Source: Chryseobacterium sp. C-71 (lineage in GTDB: Bacteria > Bacteroidota > Bacteroidia > Flavobacteriales > Weeksellaceae). From it: 64,000 nt of DNA. This document shows, in pieces, positions 24,803-33,510 of this stretch (position 1 is its first letter; each line of letters opens with the position of its first letter). Location of the stretch: contig NZ_CP087131.1 in NCBI RefSeq assembly GCF_020911865.1, positions 3,658,001-3,722,000 on the forward strand, read 5' to 3'. A model generated the notes under the pieces. That model searched no databases. It had not been told where the DNA came from and saw nothing but the letters and a program-made list of their open reading frames with translations. The position numbers and the translations under genes were made by a program.

Positions 24803-25420
24803 ATGGAGATTCTTTTTAGCAAGATGTGTCTTTGTACGCACAAACTTTTCAAGTTGTACTACAAAGACGATCGCGGCGGCGTATTTCTCAATTCTTATCA
24901 TGCAATTCTGAAGAATGAGAAAGATGAAAGTATTCATCACAATTTTCCGGTAAACAGAGAAAATACATTTACCGCTAAAGAGGCAGTCAACTTGTTGGAA
25001 GGCCGTGCCGTAAAAATTGAATTTCAAAACCCCAAAACCGAACAGAAGGAGCCTGCATTTGTACAGTTCAACTTCAATGAACCAAAAACTGAAAATGGAA
25101 ATTATAACTTCCAGAATTTTTACAAAAATTATGGTGTTGATACGGCTCAGATCGTAGAAAAATCCAATCTGATATTCGATAAGCCTGAATGGAAGGAAAG
25201 TACCATAAAATCTTTGGAAAAAGGAAATATTGTCAAGGTAAAATTTGAATTGGATGATAAAGTCATAGAAGGCAAAGCGGTGCTGAATCCTCAGTATAAA
25301 AATCTAAGTCTGTATGATCAGGATATGAACAGAATCAATACCAACAAGCCTTTAGAAGGTTTGGAACAAGACAACAAGCACGAAAAAAATAACGTGAAAG
25401 AACAAAGTATTAAACGATAG
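24803..25420 (+). CDS. DUF3945-like mobile-element protein
   Basis: This 205-residue protein has no signal peptide or membrane segment. The C-terminal part holds the repeat-like unit SLEKGNIVKVKFELDDKVI followed by GKAVLNPQYKNLSLYD, the pattern of DUF3945 proteins found on Bacteroidota conjugative elements. The first 20 residues, with three Cys/Met-rich codons, look atypical, so translation may start later. It precedes a lipoprotein gene by 77 bases and then the large methyltransferase-helicase, a neighbourhood typical of conjugative transposons. The molecular function is unknown. Confidence 0.6.
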   Translation: MEILFSKMCLCTHKLFKLYYKDDRGGVFLNSYHAILKNEKDESIHHNFPVNRENTFTAKEAVNLLEGRAVKIEFQNPKTEQKEPAFVQFNFNEPKTENGNYNFQNFYKNYGVDTAQIVEKSNLIFDKPEWKESTIKSLEKGNIVKVKFELDDKVIEGKAVLNPQYKNLSLYDQDMNRINTNKPLEGLEQDNKHEKNNVKEQSIKR

Positions 25421-25497
25421 ATCACTGACAACCAATCATTTATTTCCCAGCGGTAAGTCAAATTAATTAGGCTGCCGCTTTTTTAAACCCTATATCT

Positions 25498-26178
25498 ATG
25501 AAAAAACTTTTAATACTACCCAGCTTATTTTTTCTTTTTGTAAGCAATTCCTGCCACAAAGAAATCAAATCCGAAAAAGGAGGAATCGATGTTGTCTCCA
25601 ATGTATATTTTGATGTTTCCAAAAATCTGGATAAAATCCAAAGTTTTCATTTGTCAAGCCTTAATTATTCGGGAGATTCTATTATAGAAAGGATTCCGGA
25701 TGCTGATGCTCCCGAAATAACCCAACAGATTTATTTCATTAAAGATTCATTGTGCTATACCATTGAAAATGAAAATCCCGGCAAAATTATTCTGTCAGAC
25801 ATCCTAAAGAAACAAAAGCCGCTTTCGGTTGAAGAGAAAAAAGGAGGGACATTGTTTTCTCAGGAAAAAATCCCCAATTACAGAAACAGAAAAAATATGA
25901 GTGATACGGTTTTGTTTAAGAAAAAATACAAACGATTTGAAGTCAACTCACCTTGGATGTACACCCGGTTTTACATTTATCCAACGGATACTATTTTACC
26001 GTACTCTATTTACAAACACGTGGAAAAGGACTACCAAGGTAGGCTTGAAAGGATTGATTCTTACAATAAAAAGACGGACATATTCGTGACGCTTCAATTA
26101 ATATCAAGAAAGAACTGGGACAGTGAAGCCAAAGAAATTTTTGAATTTAACCACTTCATAAAAAACAGAAAAAAGTGA
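25498..26178 (+). CDS. Lipoprotein of unknown function
   Basis: This 226-residue protein begins with a lipoprotein signal (MKKLLILPSLFFLFVSNSC, Cys at residue 19), so it should be anchored to a membrane. The mature part is rich in Lys, Tyr and Ser and has no domain I recognise. Its stop codon overlaps the GTG start of the large methyltransferase-helicase gene by 4 bases. That coupling suggests the two are made together, although a lipoprotein in front of a DNA-acting enzyme is unexpected. An unrelated cargo gene is an alternative. Confidence 0.65.
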   Translation: MKKLLILPSLFFLFVSNSCHKEIKSEKGGIDVVSNVYFDVSKNLDKIQSFHLSSLNYSGDSIIERIPDADAPEITQQIYFIKDSLCYTIENENPGKIILSDILKKQKPLSVEEKKGGTLFSQEKIPNYRNRKNMSDTVLFKKKYKRFEVNSPWMYTRFYIYPTDTILPYSIYKHVEKDYQGRLERIDSYNKKTDIFVTLQLISRKNWDSEAKEIFEFNHFIKNRKK

Positions 26179-29100
26179 AAGATGAAGATTTTTTTAATGA
26201 GATAAATGATGACATTTCTGTAGTTGAAGGAAATAAAAAGGAACTTATTGTTTTCACAAACAGTAAGGATACGCTTTCATTCTTGGAGCTTATTCAATTG
26301 AATAAGCAAGTCAATAATAGAACATTGATTACGCTTAATTCCGTTTCAAATAGCAAAAAGTTCCTCAATAGATATCAGAATTATGATGGTAAAATGTTTC
26401 TTTGTCTTACCGGGGACAGAACGGGAAATGCAATAACCAGGAAAATTCTTACAGAATTTAGTGGCAAAAATATCAAAGACGTTCGTCCATTGTATGAAAT
26501 CTCTGAAAACAGGAATCAAGACTTAAGCGAATATTTAGACAATAAACTCAATCGTCAAGATAAAAATACTAATTTAGTTGAACCAAAAATTTCTGAAAAT
26601 GAAAGCAATGCAATTGAATCCGGAAGAACGTCCGATTCTCAGCAAGTGGGAAACGGAACACCTGAACACAACTCTGGAGAACTTAGCCCTAAGATCCAAT
26701 CCGAGCAAAACGGAAGTTACGAAAGCGGACAAGCAGTGGGCAGCAACAATGCTGGAAATGGACTTGCAGGCACAGAGCGGAGCAATTTGGGAAAACGAGA
26801 CCGAGGAAGAGGATCCTCTGACAACTCACAACAGAATAATGTTGGAGAGACTCAAGGACGTTCCGTGGGCGGAATCGTACCCGGGAGAACTGTATCCGAT
26901 AGAAGAAGAACCGATGGAGGACTTTCCGAGATAAGTGAGGAGTCAACAAATAATGTAGAGTTAGATGCTCTTATTTCAAAATATAAAGGACAAAAACTGT
27001 CCAATGAACAAGTTGCGGAAGTAGTTTCTGCAGCTTGTTTTGTTTCCGAGAATCACAAGATTATTCTCAAAGAAAATCTGAAAGTCACGAATGATTTAAA
27101 AGAAATCTGCAATCAATTCCAAAGTGGCGGAACCGCAAAAGAAGGCAGAGGGATTTTAGATGAATACTACACGCAGGATAATATTGTCGATGCGGTTCGC
27201 AATTTAATCAAAGACCATTTCAAAACCCAAAAAGAAATTTCCGTTTTAGAACCCAGCGTCGGAACTGGAAATTTCATCTATGCTACTCACGAATTACCTG
27301 TAAATTCTAAAATTACAGCATTTGAAATCAACGACTCCACCGCAAAAATTGCCAAGATTCTGCATCCCGAAGCTGACATCAATCTTCGTTCGTTTGAAAC
27401 TGAATTCATTGATGAGAAAGGAAACAAAAAGGACTTTTCTCAGCAATACGATTTGGTAATTGGAAATCCGCCCTATGGCGAACATCGAGGATTTTACAAG
27501 GGATTGGGCGAAGAACCGCAAATTTCAAAGTATGAAGATTATTTTGTTAAACGGTCATTAGATTCTTTGAAACCCAACGGCGTTTTGGCGATGGTTCTAC
27601 CATCAGGTTGGCTCAACCGACAAAAGAATTTACAAAATGTTAGTGTTTTGGAAGGTTTCCGTTTACCCAATGGCGCTTTTGCAGGAACACAAATCGGAAC
27701 CGACATTATCATTCTAAGAAAAAACACTCAAAATATCTCTACTGATATTTCTAACTATTTCGATAATAACCCAGCAAGAATTTTGGGTGAAACCCGAGAA
27801 AAAACCAACCGTTTCGGTCGATTAGAAAAATATATTCACGGAAATTTAGATGAAGCTTTATTTAAGATTGAACAGTTTGAAAATAAGAAAGAAACCCAAC
27901 GGATCGGAAATCTGTTTGAAGATTTGGTTTTAGAGGATGAACATACAGTTTCTTTACCCAAAGGAAATGCAATAATCGACGATTCTGCGAGGATTGAAAA
28001 CCACAATGAAAATGAAGTAAATGTAACAGAAACTCAAGAAAAAATTGAACTGGTACTTTCTAAACTCAATAACATCAAGTTTAAATCTCCAACAATTACG
28101 ACTGAAATAAGCAAGTATGAAAAGCTGCAAGAAGATCTGATCACAAAACCAGCATCATTTTCGGAGGAAAAATTAAAGGAACTTAGTGAAAAAAGTGATA
28201 GGATTATTTCTATTCACAATACAAAAAATCAGAACGAGTATAAAATTCAGTCAAAACCCGAACTCAAAAAAGGTGTTTTAAAATATCAATTCTCCAAGCA
28301 AGATAAAATTGTCAATACTTCATTACAAAACAGTTCTGATATTAGCAAGGAACAAATTGAAGCGTTTAGAGATAGCAATTATGACGGTACATTAAATAAT
28401 CGCGAAAAGCATTATCAATTTGCCAACTTCATTGATGGAAACTGGGTTCACGATTTTTATTACACCGAAGGAAATGTTTACGCGAAACTGGAACAATTGG
28501 AGCGGGATTTTTCTGATACAAATGCATTCGGAGGAACAGAAAACCAATACGAAAAACAAAAAGCATTATTAGAAAATGTCCTACCAAAAGCGAAATCGCT
28601 GGATGAGATTTATATCAGTCCGAACCACGAGTTCGTACATAAATTTGAGCTAGGTCAAACAGAAAAAGACCAATATAATCATATTACAAAACGTACCGAA
28701 CCAGTCATCGTAGATTACAATCTTGCCGAAAGATTCAAAGATTTTGTAGGCACTTTGTCAAGTGAAGCCTTTGCGGGTTCTTCAGCTTGGGAAGTGCGGA
28801 GCTTTGTAGATAACGAAACGGTTACAGGAAGCGATAAAGAGAGAAATGCGTTAGTCAGAGAAAGACGAAAAGCTGCTGCGAATGATTTGTTCTACAAGTT
28901 TGTTAGGGAAGAACTTTCCGAAGATATTAGAACTCGTTTCGTAAAAGATTTTAACCGCAATTACAATAACATTCACGTTCCGGATTATTCTAAATTCCCA
29001 TTATTTTCAAGAATCTATCTGCATTTCAAAGGTCAGGAATTGCGTTTGACCGAAGTTCAGAAAGCAGGAATCGGAAGACAGATCACAAAAGGAGTAGGGC

Positions 29101-31358
29101 TCTTAGCGCACGAAGTGGGTTTTGGTAAAACATTATCAGGAATCCTATCTATGCACGAAGCAATGGAGCGAGGAAATGCGAAAAGACCAATCATCGTAGT
29201 TCCGAATGATAGTATTTTGAAACAATGGGTGGAAACGATATTTGAAACCATTCCCAATGCTAAAGTCAATGTTTTAGGGAACTTGGGGAAAGATTATGAC
29301 CTTTCAAAATTTAACAACAAAGACGGAGAAATTACCATCGTTACTTATGAGGGCTTTAATAATATCGGGTTTTCATCAGAAATAACCGAAGAACTTTCTT
29401 CAAAATTCAACTACATTTCTACAAGCGAAATGAAAGGCGTTACCAATACAGAAAGAGACCTCCAAATTGAACTTCAGAAAGAAAAGGAGATCGAGGGAAA
29501 AATGAAGCGTGGTAAAATCTATGATTGGGAAGATTTTGGATTCGACCATTTGACCTTCGACGAAGTTCACAATGCCAATCATATTGTAGGAAAAGTAAAA
29601 ATTGAAGACCGAAGATTTGCTTCCGATTTCAGAAGTCAAAACCAACAGACTTCCAAATTGGGAATCAATACCTGGATGGCAGCTCAGTACATTCAAGACA
29701 AAAATGACGGAAGAAATGTAACCTTGCTTTCCGCAACGCCTTTTACCAACAAGCCTTTGGAATATTATTCCATTCTTTCTTTAATAGCAAATAAAAGATT
29801 AGAAGAATCAGGATATTTTAATGTGAATACATTCTTCGAGACCTTTATGGAAGCGGACAATGATATGGAAATTGATGCAAAAGGCGATGTTAAATTTAAA
29901 GCAAATGTTCGGAGGTTTAAAAATAATTCTTTGTTTCAGCAATTACTTTCGGAATTCATTGATATAAAAGGAGAAGAAGACAATCCCGAATTGATTCGTC
30001 CCAACAAGATCAACAAAGAGTATAAAATTGAGCAGAATGATCTGACAAGAGAACAATATGACTTGCTCAATGAAAATTTCAGCGAAACTGAAAAGGGAGC
30101 AATTCTTACTCATATTCTCAATGCCCGACTTATTGCAATTTCGCCGAACCTATCACCATATTATGATGGAGAAGAACCTTCAGTAAAAGAATTCGTAGAA
30201 AATTCTTCCAAGCTGAAACGGACGATGGATTTAATTCATCAAAATAAAAAAGACATTCCGGAATCCGGACAAATTATTTATTCTGAATTGGCGGTTGCTC
30301 AATTTCCGAAATTAAAAGAATATCTTATTAATGAAGTAGGTTATAAACCTGAAGAAATCGGAATTATTACTGGAACGACCAATAAAAATCAAAGAATTTC
30401 TATTCAAAATGATTTTAATGAAGGAAAAATAAAAGTGGTTATCGGAAGCGAAGCCATTCAGGAAGGAATGAACCTTCAGGAAAATACTACGGATGTATAT
30501 ATGCTTACATTACCCTATAATTTTACTTCTTTGCGACAGGTGGAAGGACGAGCGTGGAGACAAGGAAATATAAACGAAAATGTGAGAATCAATTTTATGC
30601 TGACCAATGATAGTATCGATGTGTTTATGCTTCAAAAACTGCAATCCAAACAGGCAAGATACCTAGAAGCGATGAAAAAAGGAGCCGATGTTTTGGACAT
30701 ATCTGATATTAGCACGCAGGAGTTAAAAACCTCCATCATTACCAATCCGGAAACCAGAGCCAACATTGAAATCGAATTATTGAAAAAAAGGATTGAAAGT
30801 GAGAGAAACAAGCATCTCGCAGATAGTGCTTTTGTATTGAGAAAATACGAAGATGTTTTGAAAGTTCAAGAATTAGTAACCAAAGCTGAGCATTCATATA
30901 ATAGAATTGAAGGCTATTCAAAAAATGGCGATGGAAATGCTGAATATTGGGCAACCCAACTGCCATCTTATCGAAAAACAATCGACCTACATAAAGTTCA
31001 AGTACAAGAAGTTATTGAAAATTTAGCTCAGAAAGGAATAGATGTTACTCAAATTGAATATCAAACCAAAACCACTGAAAATAAAATTGCAGAACTGGAT
31101 AAAAAGCTGGAAGAACTTCCAGCAGTTAGAGAAAATTTAGTAGTTCAATATAAAATTGAAAAAGATGAACAAATGAAAATTAGTCAACATCAAGACTATG
31201 TCAAGGAACGAGCTACTGAGAACAATGTTTTATATAATACTGTAACGAAGGTAAATTCTATTAAAAGTGCTGAATATGAACATTCTTCCGACCTAATATT
31301 AAGTCAAAATAAAGATCTGGATTTACTTAAAGTATCAGAAGTTCACAGGAAAAGATAA
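26175..31358 (+). CDS. Toprim-like / N6 DNA methyltransferase / SNF2 helicase fusion
   Basis: This 1727-residue protein has a GTG start overlapping the preceding stop. Residues 1-120 resemble a degenerate Toprim domain (FLCLTGDRTGNAITRKIL). A low-complexity Gly/Asn/Gln/Ser linker covers about 130-260. An N6-adenine methyltransferase follows, with LEPSVGTGNFIYA and IGNPPYGE (NPPY near 431). A SNF2/DEAH-type helicase completes it: LLAHEVGFGKTL near 978, TFDEVHNAN near 1130, LLSATPFTN and GRAWRQGN near 1458. A coiled tail ends the protein. Such large methylase-helicases are typical of Bacteroidota conjugative elements and are thought to protect incoming DNA. No separate endonuclease is adjacent. 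Confidence 0.85.
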   Translation: MKDEDFFNEINDDISVVEGNKKELIVFTNSKDTLSFLELIQLNKQVNNRTLITLNSVSNSKKFLNRYQNYDGKMFLCLTGDRTGNAITRKILTEFSGKNIKDVRPLYEISENRNQDLSEYLDNKLNRQDKNTNLVEPKISENESNAIESGRTSDSQQVGNGTPEHNSGELSPKIQSEQNGSYESGQAVGSNNAGNGLAGTERSNLGKRDRGRGSSDNSQQNNVGETQGRSVGGIVPGRTVSDRRRTDGGLSEISEESTNNVELDALISKYKGQKLSNEQVAEVVSAACFVSENHKIILKENLKVTNDLKEICNQFQSGGTAKEGRGILDEYYTQDNIVDAVRNLIKDHFKTQKEISVLEPSVGTGNFIYATHELPVNSKITAFEINDSTAKIAKILHPEADINLRSFETEFIDEKGNKKDFSQQYDLVIGNPPYGEHRGFYKGLGEEPQISKYEDYFVKRSLDSLKPNGVLAMVLPSGWLNRQKNLQNVSVLEGFRLPNGAFAGTQIGTDIIILRKNTQNISTDISNYFDNNPARILGETREKTNRFGRLEKYIHGNLDEALFKIEQFENKKETQRIGNLFEDLVLEDEHTVSLPKGNAIIDDSARIENHNENEVNVTETQEKIELVLSKLNNIKFKSPTITTEISKYEKLQEDLITKPASFSEEKLKELSEKSDRIISIHNTKNQNEYKIQSKPELKKGVLKYQFSKQDKIVNTSLQNSSDISKEQIEAFRDSNYDGTLNNREKHYQFANFIDGNWVHDFYYTEGNVYAKLEQLERDFSDTNAFGGTENQYEKQKALLENVLPKAKSLDEIYISPNHEFVHKFELGQTEKDQYNHITKRTEPVIVDYNLAERFKDFVGTLSSEAFAGSSAWEVRSFVDNETVTGSDKERNALVRERRKAAANDLFYKFVREELSEDIRTRFVKDFNRNYNNIHVPDYSKFPLFSRIYLHFKGQELRLTEVQKAGIGRQITKGVGLLAHEVGFGKTLSGILSMHEAMERGNAKRPIIVVPNDSILKQWVETIFETIPNAKVNVLGNLGKDYDLSKFNNKDGEITIVTYEGFNNIGFSSEITEELSSKFNYISTSEMKGVTNTERDLQIELQKEKEIEGKMKRGKIYDWEDFGFDHLTFDEVHNANHIVGKVKIEDRRFASDFRSQNQQTSKLGINTWMAAQYIQDKNDGRNVTLLSATPFTNKPLEYYSILSLIANKRLEESGYFNVNTFFETFMEADNDMEIDAKGDVKFKANVRRFKNNSLFQQLLSEFIDIKGEEDNPELIRPNKINKEYKIEQNDLTREQYDLLNENFSETEKGAILTHILNARLIAISPNLSPYYDGEEPSVKEFVENSSKLKRTMDLIHQNKKDIPESGQIIYSELAVAQFPKLKEYLINEVGYKPEEIGIITGTTNKNQRISIQNDFNEGKIKVVIGSEAIQEGMNLQENTTDVYMLTLPYNFTSLRQVEGRAWRQGNINENVRINFMLTNDSIDVFMLQKLQSKQARYLEAMKKGADVLDISDISTQELKTSIITNPETRANIEIELLKKRIESERNKHLADSAFVLRKYEDVLKVQELVTKAEHSYNRIEGYSKNGDGNAEYWATQLPSYRKTIDLHKVQVQEVIENLAQKGIDVTQIEYQTKTTENKIAELDKKLEELPAVRENLVVQYKIEKDEQMKISQHQDYVKERATENNVLYNTVTKVNSIKSAEYEHSSDLILSQNKDLDLLKVSEVHRKR

Positions 31359-31659
31359 ATTTTTAAAATTTACAGATCTTTTTCATTTATTGACCGAAGA
31401 GTATTTAATTAGAAAAATCTAAACTTATTATTCGCATTACGGAAATCCGTAATCAACGAAATATTTATTTTAATATTTTTGAAGTTCGACCTTATTTGAT
31501 ATTCTCTCAAATGATCGAACCTTGTAAACATATAATGATAAATAACAACCAAATCATCAATCTATTTCAGGAATTGCAATAAGCTGAAATATATAACTAA
31601 ATTTGTCCTTAAACCATGAAGATAGGTGCTACAACGAGTAAACTGATAACAATTTAAAA
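31359..31659. promoter_or_regulatory. Gap carrying copy 3 of the TTACGGnnnTCCGTAA palindrome
   Basis: No gene is seen. ATTACGGAAATCCGTAAT at about 31437-31454 is a perfect inverted repeat, the most symmetrical of the three copies in the window. It stands about 205 bases before the DUF262 pair. I find no clear promoter element near the start at 31660. Confidence 0.45.
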
Positions 31660-33507
31660 ATGAGTAAAACCACACCGCTAATAGATTTTTTTAATCAGAC
31701 TTTTCATATTCCCCACTATCAAAGGGGCTATAGATGGGAGGAGCAAGAAGTTAATGAACTGCTTGATGATCTCTGGAATTTTGAAAAGACTTCAAATAAA
31801 GGAGAATTCTATTGTCTCCAACCAATAGTTTTAAAAAAGAATGATATCAGTGGATATGATGTACTAGATGGACAACAACGGCTCACAACCCTATATCTTT
31901 TGTTAGTTTATTTAGAGGATAAGATAAAAGAGGATAATTATCATCAATCACTATTTACATTGAATTATGAAACTCGTAAAAATTGTGAACAATTTTTGAG
32001 CAGCAAAAAATTTGTTGCAAATATTGATGAAAGCAATATTGATTTTTATCACATCTGTAAAGCTTACCAAGCAATTGATATGTGGTTTAAAGATGAAAAA
32101 CATCGAGGAGCAAAAGGTAAGCTTGTTCCAATTTTAATGGATGATGTAAGCAAGAGCAACCGAAATATTCGCTTTATACGTTACGAAGTCCCACATGAAA
32201 CCAATCCGATTGAAGTATTCATTCGGTTAAATATCGGCAAAATCCCTTTGACGGATGCTGAACTTATAAAGGCCTTGCTACTTCAAAGTGACAAGTATGA
32301 TTCAGACGAGATCAAATTCACGAAAATGCGTTTATTTGAAATTGCTACTGAGTGGGATAATATTGAATATACATTACAAAATGAAGAATTTTGGTATTTT
32401 TTGAGCAACAGTAATAATCGTAAACCCACGCATATTGAATTCATTTTTGATCTTATTGCAGATAAGATTCAACAAGAAAAAAAATATTTTGCTACCAGAC
32501 CACTGAAACACGCAACCTTCCTTATTTTATCGGAATACTTGCAAGATATGTTAGAGAATGAAGAAATTCATAGGATTAAAGCTGTTGAAATTATTTGGAA
32601 TCAGGTAAATAGCTATTTTGAATATTTTAAAGAGTGGTATAGAAGCAGAACTCTTTTTCATTACATCGGGTTTTTGATAGCCAGCAGGAATTACAATATA
32701 ATAGATAACCTCATTAATGAATCATCTAAGCTTGGTAAAAGTAAATTTATTGAATATTTGGAAAGTGAAATTGGAAAAATACTTTTGATTGATAAAATAC
32801 GTAAAGATTCTGATGGAAATAAATATAAGGTTAAATTGGAAGATTTAAATTACGAAAACGAGGATCAGCAGAGTCACGACCGGCAAGAAATTCAAAAAAT
32901 TCTACTTTTTCATAATGTCTATGCGTCATTGCTGAGCGATAAAGAAAAAGCGCGTTTTCCTTTTAATCTTTATAAAACAACAAAGAAGAAGGAAAAATGG
33001 AGTTTAGAGCATATACATGCACAGAATTCAGAACAAATTACTAACAGAGCTAACCAACAAACTTGGCTTAGTGATCATATTAAGTCTTTGCAGAGGATGA
33101 CTAATTATGATTTTAGCACGCTATTGGACAGAATGAATGAGTTGCTTAGTGCCGATGATATAGACAGAGAGGATTTTGAATCTATTGTAACGGATGTTTA
33201 TAATGAAGTAAACAAAATTTCCGGTGCAAGTGAGCAAAGCAGACATTCTATTAATAATCTTTGTTTGGTGGATGCTGTGACAAACAGCAAGTTAAATAAT
33301 TCTGTATTTGACGTAAAGCGAGAGATCATCAAAGAAATAGAAGTGAAAGGACATTATATTCCTTTTTGTACAAGAAATGCTTTTCTCAAAGCTTATACAT
33401 CTTATCCGGTTAACAATGCTTACTGGACTGTTGAAGACAGAAAGGATTATTTTGGAAGCATTCGCCAAGTATATGATAAATTTATTAATGCTATTATTGA
33501 AAATTAA
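31660..33507 (+). CDS. DUF262/DUF1524 (GmrSD-like) protein, first of a pair
   Basis: This 615-residue protein has the DUF262 signatures FHIPHYQRGYRW (QR at 21-22) and DVLDGQQRLTTLYLL (about 67-81). The C-terminal DUF1524-type HNH region has WSLEHIHAQNSEQ near 446 and a later HSINNLCLVDAVTNSKLNN with the downstream Asn. In GmrSD enzymes the DUF262 part is a nucleotide-driven module and the HNH part cuts modified phage DNA. All key parts are present here. The second DUF262 gene starts 3 bases after the stop, so the two are co-expressed. A type IV restriction or related defence role is likely. Confidence 0.85.
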   Translation: MSKTTPLIDFFNQTFHIPHYQRGYRWEEQEVNELLDDLWNFEKTSNKGEFYCLQPIVLKKNDISGYDVLDGQQRLTTLYLLLVYLEDKIKEDNYHQSLFTLNYETRKNCEQFLSSKKFVANIDESNIDFYHICKAYQAIDMWFKDEKHRGAKGKLVPILMDDVSKSNRNIRFIRYEVPHETNPIEVFIRLNIGKIPLTDAELIKALLLQSDKYDSDEIKFTKMRLFEIATEWDNIEYTLQNEEFWYFLSNSNNRKPTHIEFIFDLIADKIQQEKKYFATRPLKHATFLILSEYLQDMLENEEIHRIKAVEIIWNQVNSYFEYFKEWYRSRTLFHYIGFLIASRNYNIIDNLINESSKLGKSKFIEYLESEIGKILLIDKIRKDSDGNKYKVKLEDLNYENEDQQSHDRQEIQKILLFHNVYASLLSDKEKARFPFNLYKTTKKKEKWSLEHIHAQNSEQITNRANQQTWLSDHIKSLQRMTNYDFSTLLDRMNELLSADDIDREDFESIVTDVYNEVNKISGASEQSRHSINNLCLVDAVTNSKLNNSVFDVKREIIKEIEVKGHYIPFCTRNAFLKAYTSYPVNNAYWTVEDRKDYFGSIRQVYDKFINAIIEN

Positions 33508-33510
33508 CCT

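Noticed and set aside
26578..26934. 118-codon open frame inside the linker of the methyltransferase-helicase gene
   Set aside because: It lies wholly within a low-complexity linker of the larger gene in another frame, has no promoter or start signal of its own and no recognisable domain. Repetitive GGA/AGC codons explain the openness.
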